A DNA stretch of 64,000 bases from QHCE01 sp038260095 (GCA_038260095.1 JBBSOC010000001.1:1-64000), one strand, 5' to 3'. Positions 15,663 to 24,763 are shown, numbered from the stretch's first letter. Numbers and translations: made by a program. Notes: a model not told the origin generated them from the letters alone.

Positions 15663-16195
15663 ACATTCAGGCTACACGGTGTGTCAGAATTTCCCCAATA
15701 AATTGGGGAAGTTTGACCTAGCTACTGTCTACACCTCTGGTGTCGAGTCTGGGGTTTACCCCGGCTGTGACGTTTCAAGCTGTGTTTGGTCTAGGAACGG
15801 CCCTAGATGACGATGGGGGCCAGCTTGGACAATTGGGTATGTAGCCTTCGAGGGTCGAGAGCTGAACACCAGTTGGCTGGTGGGTTGGGTAGTCCTTTGT
15901 GGGGTACCACCCTTTCCTTTCCAAAAGAAGGTAGCACCCGCACCCGCTGAAACGATTCAAGCTATTTAGAGAAACGGCCGGGACGGCAGATTTTAGCGAG
16001 GCCATCCGTTGGCGCCACCGTGCTACCTCTCCGGCTGTTCGCTATAGGGGGAAAAACGAAGAAAATAAATCAGAAGCGTCTAAATGGTCGTCTTGCTGCT
16101 ACAAGGGCGGATACGCTACTAGATAGAACGACTTTGCCCCCTGAGGATGGGTTTGCCGGTTGCGCCGCCCCGGTACCTAGATTTGGAGGTGCTCC
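15663..16195. other. Intergenic stretch without a supported gene
   Basis: The left end holds the hicBA promoter; TTCCCCAATAAATTGGGGAA near 15689-15708 is a perfect palindrome and a good candidate HicB operator. A minus-strand frame around 15775-16005 has no start context or family. The right end contains GGAGG at 16185-16189, used by the next gene. Confidence 0.55.
15689..15708. promoter_or_regulatory. Palindrome upstream of hicBA, candidate operator
   Basis: TTCCCCAATAAATTGGGGAA reads nearly identically on both strands (8-bp arms TTCCCCAA/TTGGGGAA around TAAA). It lies about 27-46 bp upstream of the hicB start, where toxin-antitoxin autorepression sites are usual. Confidence 0.55.
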
Positions 16196-17059
16196 TTGTG
16201 GGTGCACCTAGTCTCCCTGGCTTCCACTCAGCCCCTGCATGATCCCAGTGTTCGCACTATCACTCAGGCTTCGGCGCGGGTGGCTTACGTTGCGACGTGC
16301 TTGAGCCTGTGTTGGGGGGTGTTCGTCTCAACCGGCTGGACCTCTCGAATAACCGGCCGGGCCGCCATGCGCAAGAGCCACGCCACTCTGGCGGTCCTCG
16401 CTATCGTCTTGGCTGGAATTCACGCCGCGATGTTCCTGTTTCTCGACAATCAAAATGTTCGTTTTCATCTGGCCACTGTCACCGTTCCTCTATTAAACGG
16501 CGGAAAATGGCGCTGGGCGTTGGGGATAGTGGGGCTTGAGACCATGATCGCGATCATGGTCTCCTCGGCATTGCAACGACTTTTCGTTTATCGTCGCTGG
16601 CTTCATGTGCATCGGCTCAGTTATCCCGCCGTCGCACTGGTCGTAGTGCATGCCTGGTTGGGAGCTGCCGCCAACGGTCACTTAGCAACGTTATGGCTCG
16701 CCGGACTCACCGTGTTGGTGCCCACCGCAGTGGTGGTTATTCTGCGTTTTGTTCCCGCCAGCTTCCTGGCTACCGTGGGGCTATTGACCGAAGAACCTAA
16801 TAGCCGCGGTAAGAAAGGGTCGGCTATTAGCCGTGGTCCTATATTGACTCGGACAGCTATGAAGATCAGTGTCGACAACCAGCGCTGCCACCTGTACGGA
16901 GTATGTCAAGCTGAAGCTCCGAACCTGTTCGAGCTGACCCCCGGCGGAAGGCTGCACTACGTCAGTCATGTAATCGACGAGCATACTGACCAAGCCAAAG
17001 CTGCAGCCCGAGCTTGTCCAATGCGTGCCATCCACCTGTCTGGAGAGCAGCCAGTATGA
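16196..17059 (+). CDS. Ferric-reductase-like membrane protein fused to a small ferredoxin
   Basis: Residues about 20-195 contain several membrane spans with two histidine pairs spaced 13-14 apart: H in KSHATLAVLAIVLAGIHAA and H in LHVHRLSYPAVALVVVH. This is the haem-binding layout of ferric-reductase transmembrane proteins. Residues 222-287 form a single-cluster ferredoxin: CHLYGVCQAEAPNLFEL and, later, ARACPMRAIHL, fitting a [3Fe-4S]-type site. TTG 16196 has GGAGG 6 nt upstream. ATG 16859 could also start the ferredoxin alone. The reductase gene overlaps its stop, so electrons probably pass NAD(P)H to FAD to ferredoxin to membrane haem. Confidence 0.8.
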   Translation: MWVHLVSLASTQPLHDPSVRTITQASARVAYVATCLSLCWGVFVSTGWTSRITGRAAMRKSHATLAVLAIVLAGIHAAMFLFLDNQNVRFHLATVTVPLLNGGKWRWALGIVGLETMIAIMVSSALQRLFVYRRWLHVHRLSYPAVALVVVHAWLGAAANGHLATLWLAGLTVLVPTAVVVILRFVPASFLATVGLLTEEPNSRGKKGSAISRGPILTRTAMKISVDNQRCHLYGVCQAEAPNLFELTPGGRLHYVSHVIDEHTDQAKAAARACPMRAIHLSGEQPV

Positions 17060-18261
17060 CCTGGGCGGCTCGTCGGCCACGCATCGCCATCGTCGGTGCT
17101 GGATTAGCCGGCCTCCGTGCCGCTGAGCGCCTGCGCGAGCTGAACTTCGACGGTGAGCTGTTGATCATCGGCGAGGAGCGACACCGGCCTTACCACCGGC
17201 CAGATCTGATTGACCAGCTGCTGACCGGAAAGCTCAACTCGCGTGACATGGCGCTTCGGACATACGTCGAATTGGGCGACTGCTGGCGAATCGGCACCCG
17301 AGTTTACCGACTCGACCCGGCGCAACATCTCCTTTATCTTCCCGGGGCAGAGAAACTACGGTACGACGGATTGATTATCGCTACAGGTCTACGGCCTCGC
17401 CTGCTGCCTGGCGCGCCGCTGCGAGACCCTCGCGTTCATTTGTTGCGCGCCCTCGATGACGCCACGGCCATCCGTTCAACCTTGGCCTCCAGTAAGGGTC
17501 GCGTGGTGGTCATAGGGACTGGTTTTACCGGCTGCGAAGTTGCCGCGAGCATGCGTAGTTTGCAGCGCAAAGTCACCATCGTTGGGCGGTCGAAGACCCT
17601 ACTGGGTAATGCACTGGGCGCCGAATTCGGAGCCCAAATAAACGGGCTCCACCAGCGAAACGGTGCCGATCTAGCTCTAGGAACCAGACCTCGAGACTGG
17701 CACTGCACGCCCGACTACGTGGAGATCGAGCTCTCGGATGAACGAACCCTTCAAGCGTCCTGCGTCATCCTGGCGGTGGGAAGCGTGCTCGGTACTCAAT
17801 GGTTGCGTGGTTCGGGGATCGACATCACTAACGGGGTACTGTGCGAACCCACCTGCTTCGTCGCAGGCGTCGAAGACATTGTTGCCGCAGGTGACGTTGC
17901 CTGCTGGCCCAATCTGCGGTTCGATGTCGGACCTAAGCGGTATGAGCACTGGCTGAACGCAGCTGAAATGGGACAAGTGGCGGCAGAAAATCTGCTTGCC
18001 GGCCGCTCCCAAGCCCGCCCATACAGCCCGCTGCCTAGATTCTGGTCCGAACAGTACGGAAAGCGTATCCAAGTAGCCGGCATGCCGGCCCTGGCAACCA
18101 AAACTCTGCCGCTAACCAAGTCATCAAGTGCTTCGTGGAAGCCGATCGTCGGCTATTTCAAAGATGGCCGACAGATCGGGGTGGTAGGAGTTGACCAACC
18201 TCGGGAAATGCTGCGCCTAATCCGCGATCTCTCTGCCGAATCGGCCTTACTGATGCCGTAG
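17056..18261 (+). CDS. FAD-dependent ferredoxin reductase
   Basis: The 401-aa flavoprotein belongs to the putidaredoxin/rubredoxin-reductase class. The FAD-binding motif IAIVGAGLAGLRAAERLREL is at the start, the NAD(P)-binding VVVIGTGFTGCEVAASM near residue 150 and the second FAD motif VEDIVAAGDVACWPN near 275, followed by YEHWLNAAEMGQVAAENLL. ATG 17056 overlaps the upstream stop in ATGA, giving coupling. It likely reduces the ferredoxin domain encoded just before it. Confidence 0.9.
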   Translation: MTWAARRPRIAIVGAGLAGLRAAERLRELNFDGELLIIGEERHRPYHRPDLIDQLLTGKLNSRDMALRTYVELGDCWRIGTRVYRLDPAQHLLYLPGAEKLRYDGLIIATGLRPRLLPGAPLRDPRVHLLRALDDATAIRSTLASSKGRVVVIGTGFTGCEVAASMRSLQRKVTIVGRSKTLLGNALGAEFGAQINGLHQRNGADLALGTRPRDWHCTPDYVEIELSDERTLQASCVILAVGSVLGTQWLRGSGIDITNGVLCEPTCFVAGVEDIVAAGDVACWPNLRFDVGPKRYEHWLNAAEMGQVAAENLLAGRSQARPYSPLPRFWSEQYGKRIQVAGMPALATKTLPLTKSSSASWKPIVGYFKDGRQIGVVGVDQPREMLRLIRDLSAESALLMP

Positions 18262-18365
18262 GCAACGAGCCAAGCGCTCGTTGTTCTTCAAAAAGCGGCA
18301 TCCGGGGGTCGGCCATAAATCCGCAAGCACATGAACAACAGAGGTATCCGGGTTAGGCTTAAGAG

Positions 18366-19838
18366 ATGACGGATATGCCAGACAGCACGGGGGGGACGCG
18401 CCAAAATCCGTTGCTGGGTGCGATTCTCGAAGATTTGGGTTGGTCACGTACCCGGCTCGCTTGCGAGGTCAATGCATGCACGAAAAAGGACTACATTGGC
18501 CGTTCCACAGTATCTGAGTGGGTCAATAGGGGACGGGTGCCCCACGATCCATTGCCTACCGTTGTAGCTCACGTACTCTCGGAGGCGACGGGGAGAAAGA
18601 TCGCTGTTGCTGATCTGTGGCAGAGAACTGGTAAAGAGTCGGCGGCGTGGGTTCCGGCAGATCATCGTTACCCGATGTCGTGGAATTATCAGAGTGTGCT
18701 TCATGCCGCTGATGACTGGATCGCCAACATGGGGGAAACTTTGGATGTAGACCGCCGCGTATTCCTTGCTATCTCTGGTGCGGCATTAACTAGTATTTCT
18801 TGTGGATACGTCGAGAACCCGACTCCTACAGGTTCATTCCTATTACAGAAGAATGTAAGCGTACCGGATGTAATAACGATCACTCCCGGCATAGTTAATG
18901 TTCTTGAAGTAACTATTGGAGAACTGCGAAATCTTGATGACCATGAAGGGGGAAATCGTAATAGTTTGCGAATGGCACACCGGCATTTCCGCACTCTGGC
19001 GGAGTATGTGAAGTCAGGTAAAGTCGTTGATGCACACACGCAGCAGCGCTTGTTGACATTGTGGGAAACCCTCTGCGAGATTGCCGGTTTGATGGCCTTC
19101 GATGCCCACCTCTATGGCTTGGCTCAACGATATTGGTTTACCGGACTGCAGATAACCCACACCACGGGAAATTCAGAGTTGGGCGCCCATATTTTGGGTT
19201 ACCTAAGTTTCCAAGCGGCACATAGAGGACAAGCAAACGACGCCGCTCAGCTGGGTCAAGCAGCTATGAGGACAGCAGCAAAAGGTACGAGCATGGCTGT
19301 CCAGGCATTAGTGACGTCACGGTATGCTCAGTCTCAAGCAGCGCTAGGTAATAATTATACTTGTCGCGAAGCGATCGATAAAGCTAGTCAGTTACTCGCC
19401 GCTCCCGGAGCTTTGGCGAATAGGCCAGAGTACGTGTCGTGGTTTGATTCTAGAATGTTCGCATCACAAAGCGGCCAGAGTCTTCTGGCCTTAGCGCGGG
19501 TAAGTTCCGGAAAATCTAATCATCTTCTCGAGCAGGCTGATCGTCTTTTAACACCACAGACGATGAGCGGTAGCGATTTTTCACGTGATTTTCCACGGGA
19601 TGCTCTCTTTTGGGGCTCATGGCAGGCGCGCAGCTATGTCTGGCAAAACGAACTAGAAAAAGCTGTAAAAACAGGTACGAATTTAATCAATCTTTGCCGA
19701 TCTGTTCGCTCACAACGCTGTGTAGCGGCACTTCGTCAATTGAATAATGAACTAGTGCAACGCCGTGGCGCCCTAAGCAACCCACATATCGCTGAATTCT
19801 CTCAAGAACTCAACGCCGCCATCACAGCACAGGCATAG
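18366..19838 (+). CDS. XRE-type regulator with TPR-like C-terminal domain
   Basis: The 490-aa protein starts with a helix-turn-helix region, LGWSRTRLACEVN then RSTVSEWVNRGRVP, and VVAHVLSEATGRKI. The remainder is helical with repeated pairs such as FQAAHRGQANDAAQLGQAAM near 300, ASQLLAAP and ALARVSSG, as in the large TPR-bearing regulators common in Streptomyces. Such proteins sense unknown peptides or metabolites. The second half is visibly richer in A/T than its neighbours, suggesting transfer. It stands alone; its targets are unknown. Confidence 0.8.
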   Translation: MTDMPDSTGGTRQNPLLGAILEDLGWSRTRLACEVNACTKKDYIGRSTVSEWVNRGRVPHDPLPTVVAHVLSEATGRKIAVADLWQRTGKESAAWVPADHRYPMSWNYQSVLHAADDWIANMGETLDVDRRVFLAISGAALTSISCGYVENPTPTGSFLLQKNVSVPDVITITPGIVNVLEVTIGELRNLDDHEGGNRNSLRMAHRHFRTLAEYVKSGKVVDAHTQQRLLTLWETLCEIAGLMAFDAHLYGLAQRYWFTGLQITHTTGNSELGAHILGYLSFQAAHRGQANDAAQLGQAAMRTAAKGTSMAVQALVTSRYAQSQAALGNNYTCREAIDKASQLLAAPGALANRPEYVSWFDSRMFASQSGQSLLALARVSSGKSNHLLEQADRLLTPQTMSGSDFSRDFPRDALFWGSWQARSYVWQNELEKAVKTGTNLINLCRSVRSQRCVAALRQLNNELVQRRGALSNPHIAEFSQELNAAITAQA

Positions 19839-19938
19839 TTCCTTAGGGGCAGCCGCTCGGCGTATTCGCTCTAGGAGCCCTCAGCCGTGAGCTTGACCCC
19901 GTTTACCTGCATGTCCTCTCCCATAGACGCTCATTCTG

Positions 19939-19964
19939 ATACCCATTGGGGGTATGGGTATAGT
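19939..19964 (+). promoter_or_regulatory. CsoR-type operator overlapping the csoR promoter
   Basis: ATACCCATTGGGGGTAT (19939-19955) is an interrupted palindrome with the C/G tract typical of CsoR/RcnR operators. A TATAGT -10 box follows directly at 19959-19964, so bound repressor would block polymerase. The GGAGG at 19971 serves the gene. Confidence 0.72.
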
Positions 19965-19978
19965 GTAATCGGAGGTAG

Positions 19979-20263
19979 ATGATGAATGGCTACACCGACA
20001 GCAAAGAAGCACTACTGGCCCGGCTAGCCCGCATAGAGGGACAAGTCCGCGGCCTAGCAGGCATGATCGAGGACGACAAGTACTGCATCGACGTTCTTAC
20101 TCAGGTCTCGGCGACCACGCGGGCACTGCAGGTCGTGGCCCTTAGGCTGCTAGACGACCACCTAGCCCACTGCGTGGCCGAGGCCGCGGGACAGGGTGGA
20201 GAGCTGGCGCAAGTGAAAGTCCGCGAGGCCAGCGCCGCAATCGCCCGGTTGGTCAAGTCATGA
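19979..20263 (+). CDS. CsoR-family metal-sensing repressor
   Basis: This 94-aa all-helical repressor has the family opening LLARLARIEGQVRGLAGMIE and the metal ligands Cys in DDKYCIDVLTQ, His and Cys in DDHLAHCVAEA, the C-H-C set of Cu(I)-sensing CsoR. Metal binding releases the operator. The second ATG at 19982 is also possible. It is followed by a permease with a YHS tail, so the pair probably forms a metal-induced export operon. The metal cannot be fixed by sequence alone; Cu(I) is the first guess. Confidence 0.88.
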   Translation: MMNGYTDSKEALLARLARIEGQVRGLAGMIEDDKYCIDVLTQVSATTRALQVVALRLLDDHLAHCVAEAAGQGGELAQVKVREASAAIARLVKS

Positions 20264-20339
20264 GCCTCCGCAGTTGGGCAGCATCGACGCTACCGTCGGC
20301 CTGCAAAAGCAACCTGCAACACAACTTTAGGAGTACGGG

Positions 20340-21659
20340 ATGATGGGTGTGCTGACCGCTATCGGGGATAGCCTCTATGAGGCATTCTCGATGTTCTGGG
20401 AGACTTTGTGGGCCCTCGTGCTCGGGTTTGGACTCTCCGGGGCGGTGCAGGCTTTCGTTTCTCGCGGGCAAATGCAGCGCGTCTTAGGCAACCACCGCCC
20501 GGCCACAATAGGCAAGGCGGGGTTCCTGGGAATGGTGTCCTCGTCGTGCTCCTATGCCGCTGCTGCCCTAGCTAAATCGTTGTTCGCCCGCGGCGCGGAC
20601 TTCACCTCAGCAATGGTATTCATGTTCGCCTCTACCAATTTAGTCGTAGAGCTGGGCATCGTATTGTGGCTGCTGCTCGGATGGCAGTTCGCACTCGCCG
20701 AGTTCATCGGCGGCGCGATTATGATCACGCTGCTCGCAGGCGTACTACCCCGGGTGATCCCCCGCCGGTGGATCGAGAACTCCCGTGCCCGACTCAACAC
20801 CAGGCAGGGCGACGCGAACGAGCATTCCCACCACGGTGCGCCCCACGAGGAGAAGCAACGCCCGGTCCGAGAGCGTATCCGTAGTCGTGCTGGCTGGTCC
20901 GATGCGGCCGGTTACACCATCAGTGATTTGACCATGCTCCGCAAAGAACTGGTCATCGGTTTCTTGATCGCCGGGTTCGCCACCGCGCTAGTGCCGACCG
21001 AGGTATGGCAGGCACTGTTCCTCACCGGCCATGGCTTTTCCTCGAGCCTGGAGAATGTGTTGCTAGGCCCGCTGTTGGCGATCTTGGCGTTCGTGTGCTC
21101 GATCGGGAATGTTCCACTGGCCGCGGCGCTATGGATCGGTGGGATTAGCTTCGGCGGGGTCATCTCCTTCGTCTTCGCCGATCTGATCACGCTGCCGCTG
21201 CTGTTCATCTACCGCCGCTACTACGGCACCCGGCTCACCCTGCTCCTACTCGCGGTGTTCTGGGCGGTGATGAGCGTTGCCGGGTTGGCCACCGAGTACC
21301 TGTTTAACGCAGCCGGCTTAGTGCCCACATCCCGAAGGCAGCTGGTGGCGATGGAAGGGGTGCAGTGGAACTACACCACCATCCTCAACATCATCGCTTT
21401 GGTCGCCTTCGCTGCCCTGTACTGGCTCTACCGCAACCGTGCCCGCTTTGGCGGCGGCGCGGGTTACGCCAAAGATCCTGTCTGCGGTATGCAGGTGGAA
21501 AAGGCCACCGCACCAGCCACCGCGCGTCGCGACGGGCAGACCTACTACTTTTGCTCCGACCACTGCCAACACCGCTTCACAGGGACCCGGCCCGCCATGG
21601 CTGGCGAACCTATGATCTCGATGGGTTGTCACCAACAAGTGGCTAGGCAGGCGCGGTAG
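20340..21659 (+). CDS. DUF318-type permease with C-terminal YHS metal-binding domain
   Basis: The 439-aa membrane protein has two blocks of spans separated by a His-rich cytoplasmic loop (HSHHGAPHEE near 162). The first block has GMVSSSCSYAAAALAKSLFA with its Cys; the second has LAFVCSIGNVPLAAALWIGG, the paired motif of the UPF0718/ArsP permease family. The C-terminus carries KDPVCGMQVEKATAP and YYFCSDHCQHRF, a YHS/TRASH metal site. AGGAG lies 7 nt before ATG 20340. Placed after csoR, it probably exports a soft metal or metalloid. Confidence 0.87.
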   Translation: MMGVLTAIGDSLYEAFSMFWETLWALVLGFGLSGAVQAFVSRGQMQRVLGNHRPATIGKAGFLGMVSSSCSYAAAALAKSLFARGADFTSAMVFMFASTNLVVELGIVLWLLLGWQFALAEFIGGAIMITLLAGVLPRVIPRRWIENSRARLNTRQGDANEHSHHGAPHEEKQRPVRERIRSRAGWSDAAGYTISDLTMLRKELVIGFLIAGFATALVPTEVWQALFLTGHGFSSSLENVLLGPLLAILAFVCSIGNVPLAAALWIGGISFGGVISFVFADLITLPLLFIYRRYYGTRLTLLLLAVFWAVMSVAGLATEYLFNAAGLVPTSRRQLVAMEGVQWNYTTILNIIALVAFAALYWLYRNRARFGGGAGYAKDPVCGMQVEKATAPATARRDGQTYYFCSDHCQHRFTGTRPAMAGEPMISMGCHQQVARQAR

Positions 21660-22384
21660 TGAACGCCAAGAAACAGGCAGTCGATCCTGCCGCGGTTGGA
21701 TATCCTGGATTTCAGGTGAGGTGCCCGCCCGATCTAAAACTCACGCCAGTGGCTCTCAAACGGATAGCGCTAGCCAAACTATCCGACGTCACCATGTTGA
21801 GCGCCTCCTTCGGCGAGGAGCGCTTCCTGTTCTTACCGTGGCTGACGATCTTGATCAATTGCGGCACCAGTATGCAGCTCATTGGGGCATATCGAACGGA
21901 TGAATCTGAACCAGCTGAGAACTCGGCCGAATTCTTTCGAGTTCCTAGAGTCTGTCTGCGTAAGTCCGAATGGAACCTCAGCTTTGACCTTCAACAGGAC
22001 CTCAACACAGAAAATCTAAGACAGTACTTGTCTTACGGTCCTCAGATTAAGCACACATGGGTTTTCGCTAATCGAGCAACACATCCCACTATTGACGATG
22101 TGATGAGCAGCGTTTTATCCGTTCTCACCCAGGGCATATCGGTGACACCCGTCGGTCCGAGAGACCCAGAATGGAAATATATCGAAGTTGACCTGGCCGA
22201 CGACAAGCTCAACTGCAAAATTAACTATTCTCCGCTACTCGCGCAAAGTGAATCAGTCGAAACCGCCCTTCCATCCTGGATGGACTCGATGAACGAGCTG
22301 CTCCAGAAAGAGGGGTTGCCGCCTGATGGCGAAATAGACATCAGCATTAAAAGGTCGGTCCCCGAAATGATCTCGACGATGTGA
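21659..22384 (+). CDS. Hypothetical protein coupled to the permease
   Basis: GTG 21659 shares one base with the permease stop (TAGTG). The 241-aa product has no signal peptide or membrane span; visible parts are PPDLKLTPVALKRIALAKLS near residue 23, FLFLPWLTILINCGTSM and a C-terminal IDISIKRSVPE. I do not recognise the family. Translational coupling suggests co-expression, but composition differs from the permease, so it may be a later insertion. Confidence 0.6.
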   Translation: MNAKKQAVDPAAVGYPGFQVRCPPDLKLTPVALKRIALAKLSDVTMLSASFGEERFLFLPWLTILINCGTSMQLIGAYRTDESEPAENSAEFFRVPRVCLRKSEWNLSFDLQQDLNTENLRQYLSYGPQIKHTWVFANRATHPTIDDVMSSVLSVLTQGISVTPVGPRDPEWKYIEVDLADDKLNCKINYSPLLAQSESVETALPSWMDSMNELLQKEGLPPDGEIDISIKRSVPEMISTM

Positions 22385-22444
22385 CGCTCTGGTGCAGCCG
22401 AAGCACTGGTCTCGGTACGGCTGCGACACTGAATGGGCGTTGAG

Positions 22445-22921
22445 TTAGCGGCGGTAGCGAGCCTTAATAAACTGGTCCACCTGCGTTTGATCCTCGGCGG
22501 AGAAGGCAGCTCGCGGAATCACGATGAAGCGCCGAGTGCCGACGAGGCCCAAGGCCCATGCATGCGTGCGGGTACGCGCCTTGGATATACCATCCCAGCG
22601 CACAGTGACGGCGGTCTGCGAGGTGTGAATGCCGACCGAGGAATCGCTGATCTCATAGCGCCATTGGTGTTCGGCTAGTTTGCGCATCCGCCACCAGCCA
22701 AGGGCTACGAGCATATCGTAAGCGACGAGAAAAAATAGGCCACAAAAGAGTATTGTCAGGTCGGGATGGGTGAAGGATGCACCAGCGAACAATGGCATGA
22801 ACGCCAAGAGAAAAAATAGCAAACCTAGAACACGGAAGAGCCACACCTTACGGCCGAGTGGCGCAAGCGCCATCTGACGGTAGGTAGCGTAGTTGAGAAC
22901 GAGTTCACCCACGAGCAGCAT
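22445..22921 (-). CDS. YcxB-like small membrane protein
   Basis: ATG 22921 follows GGAG by 6 nt. The 158-aa protein has two hydrophobic spans, VLGLLFFLLAFMPLFAGA and LTILFCGLFFLVAYDMLVAL, then a soluble tail with RYEISDSSVGIHT, VRWDGISKARTR and RRFIVIPRAAFSAED. That tail order (strand, 'W..I....', 'ip..aF') matches the YcxB-like C-terminal domain. The function of the family is unknown. It converges with the preceding gene. Confidence 0.7.
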   Translation of the reverse strand: MLLVGELVLNYATYRQMALAPLGRKVWLFRVLGLLFFLLAFMPLFAGASFTHPDLTILFCGLFFLVAYDMLVALGWWRMRKLAEHQWRYEISDSSVGIHTSQTAVTVRWDGISKARTRTHAWALGLVGTRRFIVIPRAAFSAEDQTQVDQFIKARYRR

Positions 22922-22983
22922 AGAGATCTCCAAACACGAAAGGCACCATCATGCCATGGGCTGCATAAGGCGCTCAATGCACG

Positions 22984-23133
22984 CTAGTCGAGGACGTTGA
23001 CGACGAACCCAATCTTGTAGTCGGCGAGGTACTGGCGAGCGTGTTCGATCAGTCCAGCGGCCTCCACACTTGGCGGATATGGACAGTCAAGTGCGAATGC
23101 GCAGCGATTTTCCTGCCGCCTGTGGATAAGTTC
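22984..23133 (-). pseudogene. Possible acyl-CoA synthetase C-terminal scrap
   Basis: A minus-strand frame without start ends GLIEHARQYLADYKIGFVV then NVLD. The pattern H-A-R-x-x-L-A-x-Y-K resembles the end of AMP-forming ligases (HARxxLAxYKxP), though the usual proline is lost. It lies directly after the papain-like peptidase stop. The match is short, so it may be chance. Confidence 0.3.
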
Positions 23134-23139
23134 AGATCG

Positions 23140-23916
23140 TTACTCAACTGAGCGCACCGACCAGAAGTCGCTGGCAAGTCCGCGGTTGATCAGGTAGGCG
23201 TAGGGCAACGTGAAATAGCCGGCTGCGCCCCATCCTTCACCCCAGGAGTTGCGCACCAGAAAACGCTGCGCGGCGTCGTCATAGCCCACGGCAAGCACAG
23301 CATGTCCACCTAGCGCCTGCTCGGTTGAAGCGGGCATTGGGGCTTCGCCCGTATGGGCAACTTCCTGGCTTTCAAAACTCTCATAAACCCGGAAACCAAA
23401 GACAAAGGGGAAGCCGGTTGCCAGACAGCCCTTCATCTGCTCTAGGGTACGAGGAATCCGCTGGTAGGCGAGTATCTGATGCAGTTTCGCATCGTCGTAT
23501 GCCTGTTGCGAGGGCTTGTCGCGGAATTTGCCAATCTCATAGGGCCACGCGGTCTCTGGCGGCGCGCCATCCCGGTTCACACACTTGATGCCATCTCGGA
23601 GCATCGCGCCGCTATCGGAGTCGATCGTATTTTCGACCTCACGCTCGCAGTAGTAGATGAACAACCGCGACGGCACAAAATCTTGCTCACGCTGTTTACG
23701 TTGGTCGAACTGCAACGCCCCGCCGATAGCATTGGCGGTACACGATCCTAAAGCGCCTTGGTCATACACCGGCGGGCATTGCGCACGCAAGTCCATTTTG
23801 GGCGGCAGCGCGCCCAATACCTCCGGCGGAGCCGCATAGAGATAATCACGATGATCGGGAAGATCGGGAATCCAGCCGTAACCAGCAATTGGGCGAGACA
23901 TAGTAGACATAGGCAT
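23140..23916 (-). CDS. Papain-family (C1A) cysteine peptidase
   Basis: The 258-aa protein carries the full catalytic set: oxyanion Gln and nucleophile Cys in YDQGALGSCTANAIGGALQF near 50-70, His in LGGHAVLAVGYDD near 205 and Asn in VRNSWGEGWGAAGYFTLPY near 225. There is no signal peptide and no prodomain, so it is probably cytosolic, like the compact bacterial C1A enzymes. GGAG is 7 nt before ATG 23916. No inhibitor gene is adjacent. Substrates are unknown. Confidence 0.9.
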   Translation of the reverse strand: MPMSTMSRPIAGYGWIPDLPDHRDYLYAAPPEVLGALPPKMDLRAQCPPVYDQGALGSCTANAIGGALQFDQRKQREQDFVPSRLFIYYCEREVENTIDSDSGAMLRDGIKCVNRDGAPPETAWPYEIGKFRDKPSQQAYDDAKLHQILAYQRIPRTLEQMKGCLATGFPFVFGFRVYESFESQEVAHTGEAPMPASTEQALGGHAVLAVGYDDAAQRFLVRNSWGEGWGAAGYFTLPYAYLINRGLASDFWSVRSVE

Positions 23917-24133
23917 CCACTTCTCCTCGTTAATCCATCAAGTAATGCGACACAGTGGCATCCGGGGTGTTCTCCACTGACCTTGGAACGCAAACCTCCT
24001 TCGATTCTGCCCTAAACGAGCGCTACGAGACAACCGTTTGTTAGTCCATCATGCCTGCCACGACTGCCTTGGTGGCTTTTACCCATATGGAAAACCTGCG
24101 TATTGCCCACCTAGGTGGGACTACAATCACCCG

Positions 24134-24763
24134 GTGAACAGTTCCCAAAAGCCGCCGCTCACGATGCGTGCCGTGCCACGTAGTCCAGTGTTGGTCCGTT
24201 GCCCATGGTGCGCCGCACGGGCAATGGTAATCGAGAACCGCTTCGTCTGCGTGCAGTGCGGTCACACCCACGTGGACCCTGATGCTCGGCCTGGCTACTG
24301 GTGCGGCTGTTGCGCGCGTTGGGAAGGTACTACTTCACAATGGTTTCATGGCGAAGTTTTAGCTCAAGCCGTTGGCCGGTGTGGCACCTGCGGCCAGCCC
24401 CTGGCTTGGTCGCAGCGATGCAATCGGCAATCGATTTCGGGCGCCACCCGCGATGTGGCATGCCCCGGATGCGGGGCGACCACCCAACTCAAGCTCGAAT
24501 TCACTAATCAGCTCAAACCTCATGACCCCGTCGACCGAGTGTTCGGACTGCCGCTGTGGCTACAGGCACCGTGCGCTGGACACATACTGTGGGCAGCCAA
24601 CTCCGAACATCTCGATTTTTTGGCGGCGTTCATCTCGGCGAAGAACCGCGATGTGCCCCAGGCCACGCTCGGTGAGCGTCTGCCACAGTGGATGGTCACG
24701 GCGAAGAACCGTACTGCCGTACTCCGCGTAGTCACCAGACTTCGCGCCACCCTTGGAAGTTGA
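24134..24763 (+). CDS. Multi-zinc-ribbon protein
   Basis: The 209-aa protein contains four Cys clusters in its first 120 residues: RCPWCAARA, FVCVQCGHTH, YWCGCCARWEG, GRCGTCGQPL and ACPGCGATTQ, forming stacked zinc ribbons. The C-terminal half is a helical domain with LPLWLQAPCAGHILWAANSE then LDFLAAFISAKNRD. The family occurs in several phyla but has no assigned role. The start is GTG 24134; ATG 24164 is the alternative. The ribosome site is weak. Confidence 0.72.
   Translation: MNSSQKPPLTMRAVPRSPVLVRCPWCAARAMVIENRFVCVQCGHTHVDPDARPGYWCGCCARWEGTTSQWFHGEVLAQAVGRCGTCGQPLAWSQRCNRQSISGATRDVACPGCGATTQLKLEFTNQLKPHDPVDRVFGLPLWLQAPCAGHILWAANSEHLDFLAAFISAKNRDVPQATLGERLPQWMVTAKNRTAVLRVVTRLRATLGS

Noticed and set aside
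15775..16005. Minus-strand 76-codon frame between hicB and the haem protein
   Set aside because: No ribosome site, no family resemblance and coding-like composition is absent.
16493..16681. Minus-strand frame within the ferric-reductase-like gene
   Set aside because: The plus strand carries regular membrane spans and haem histidines; the opposite frame is a shadow.
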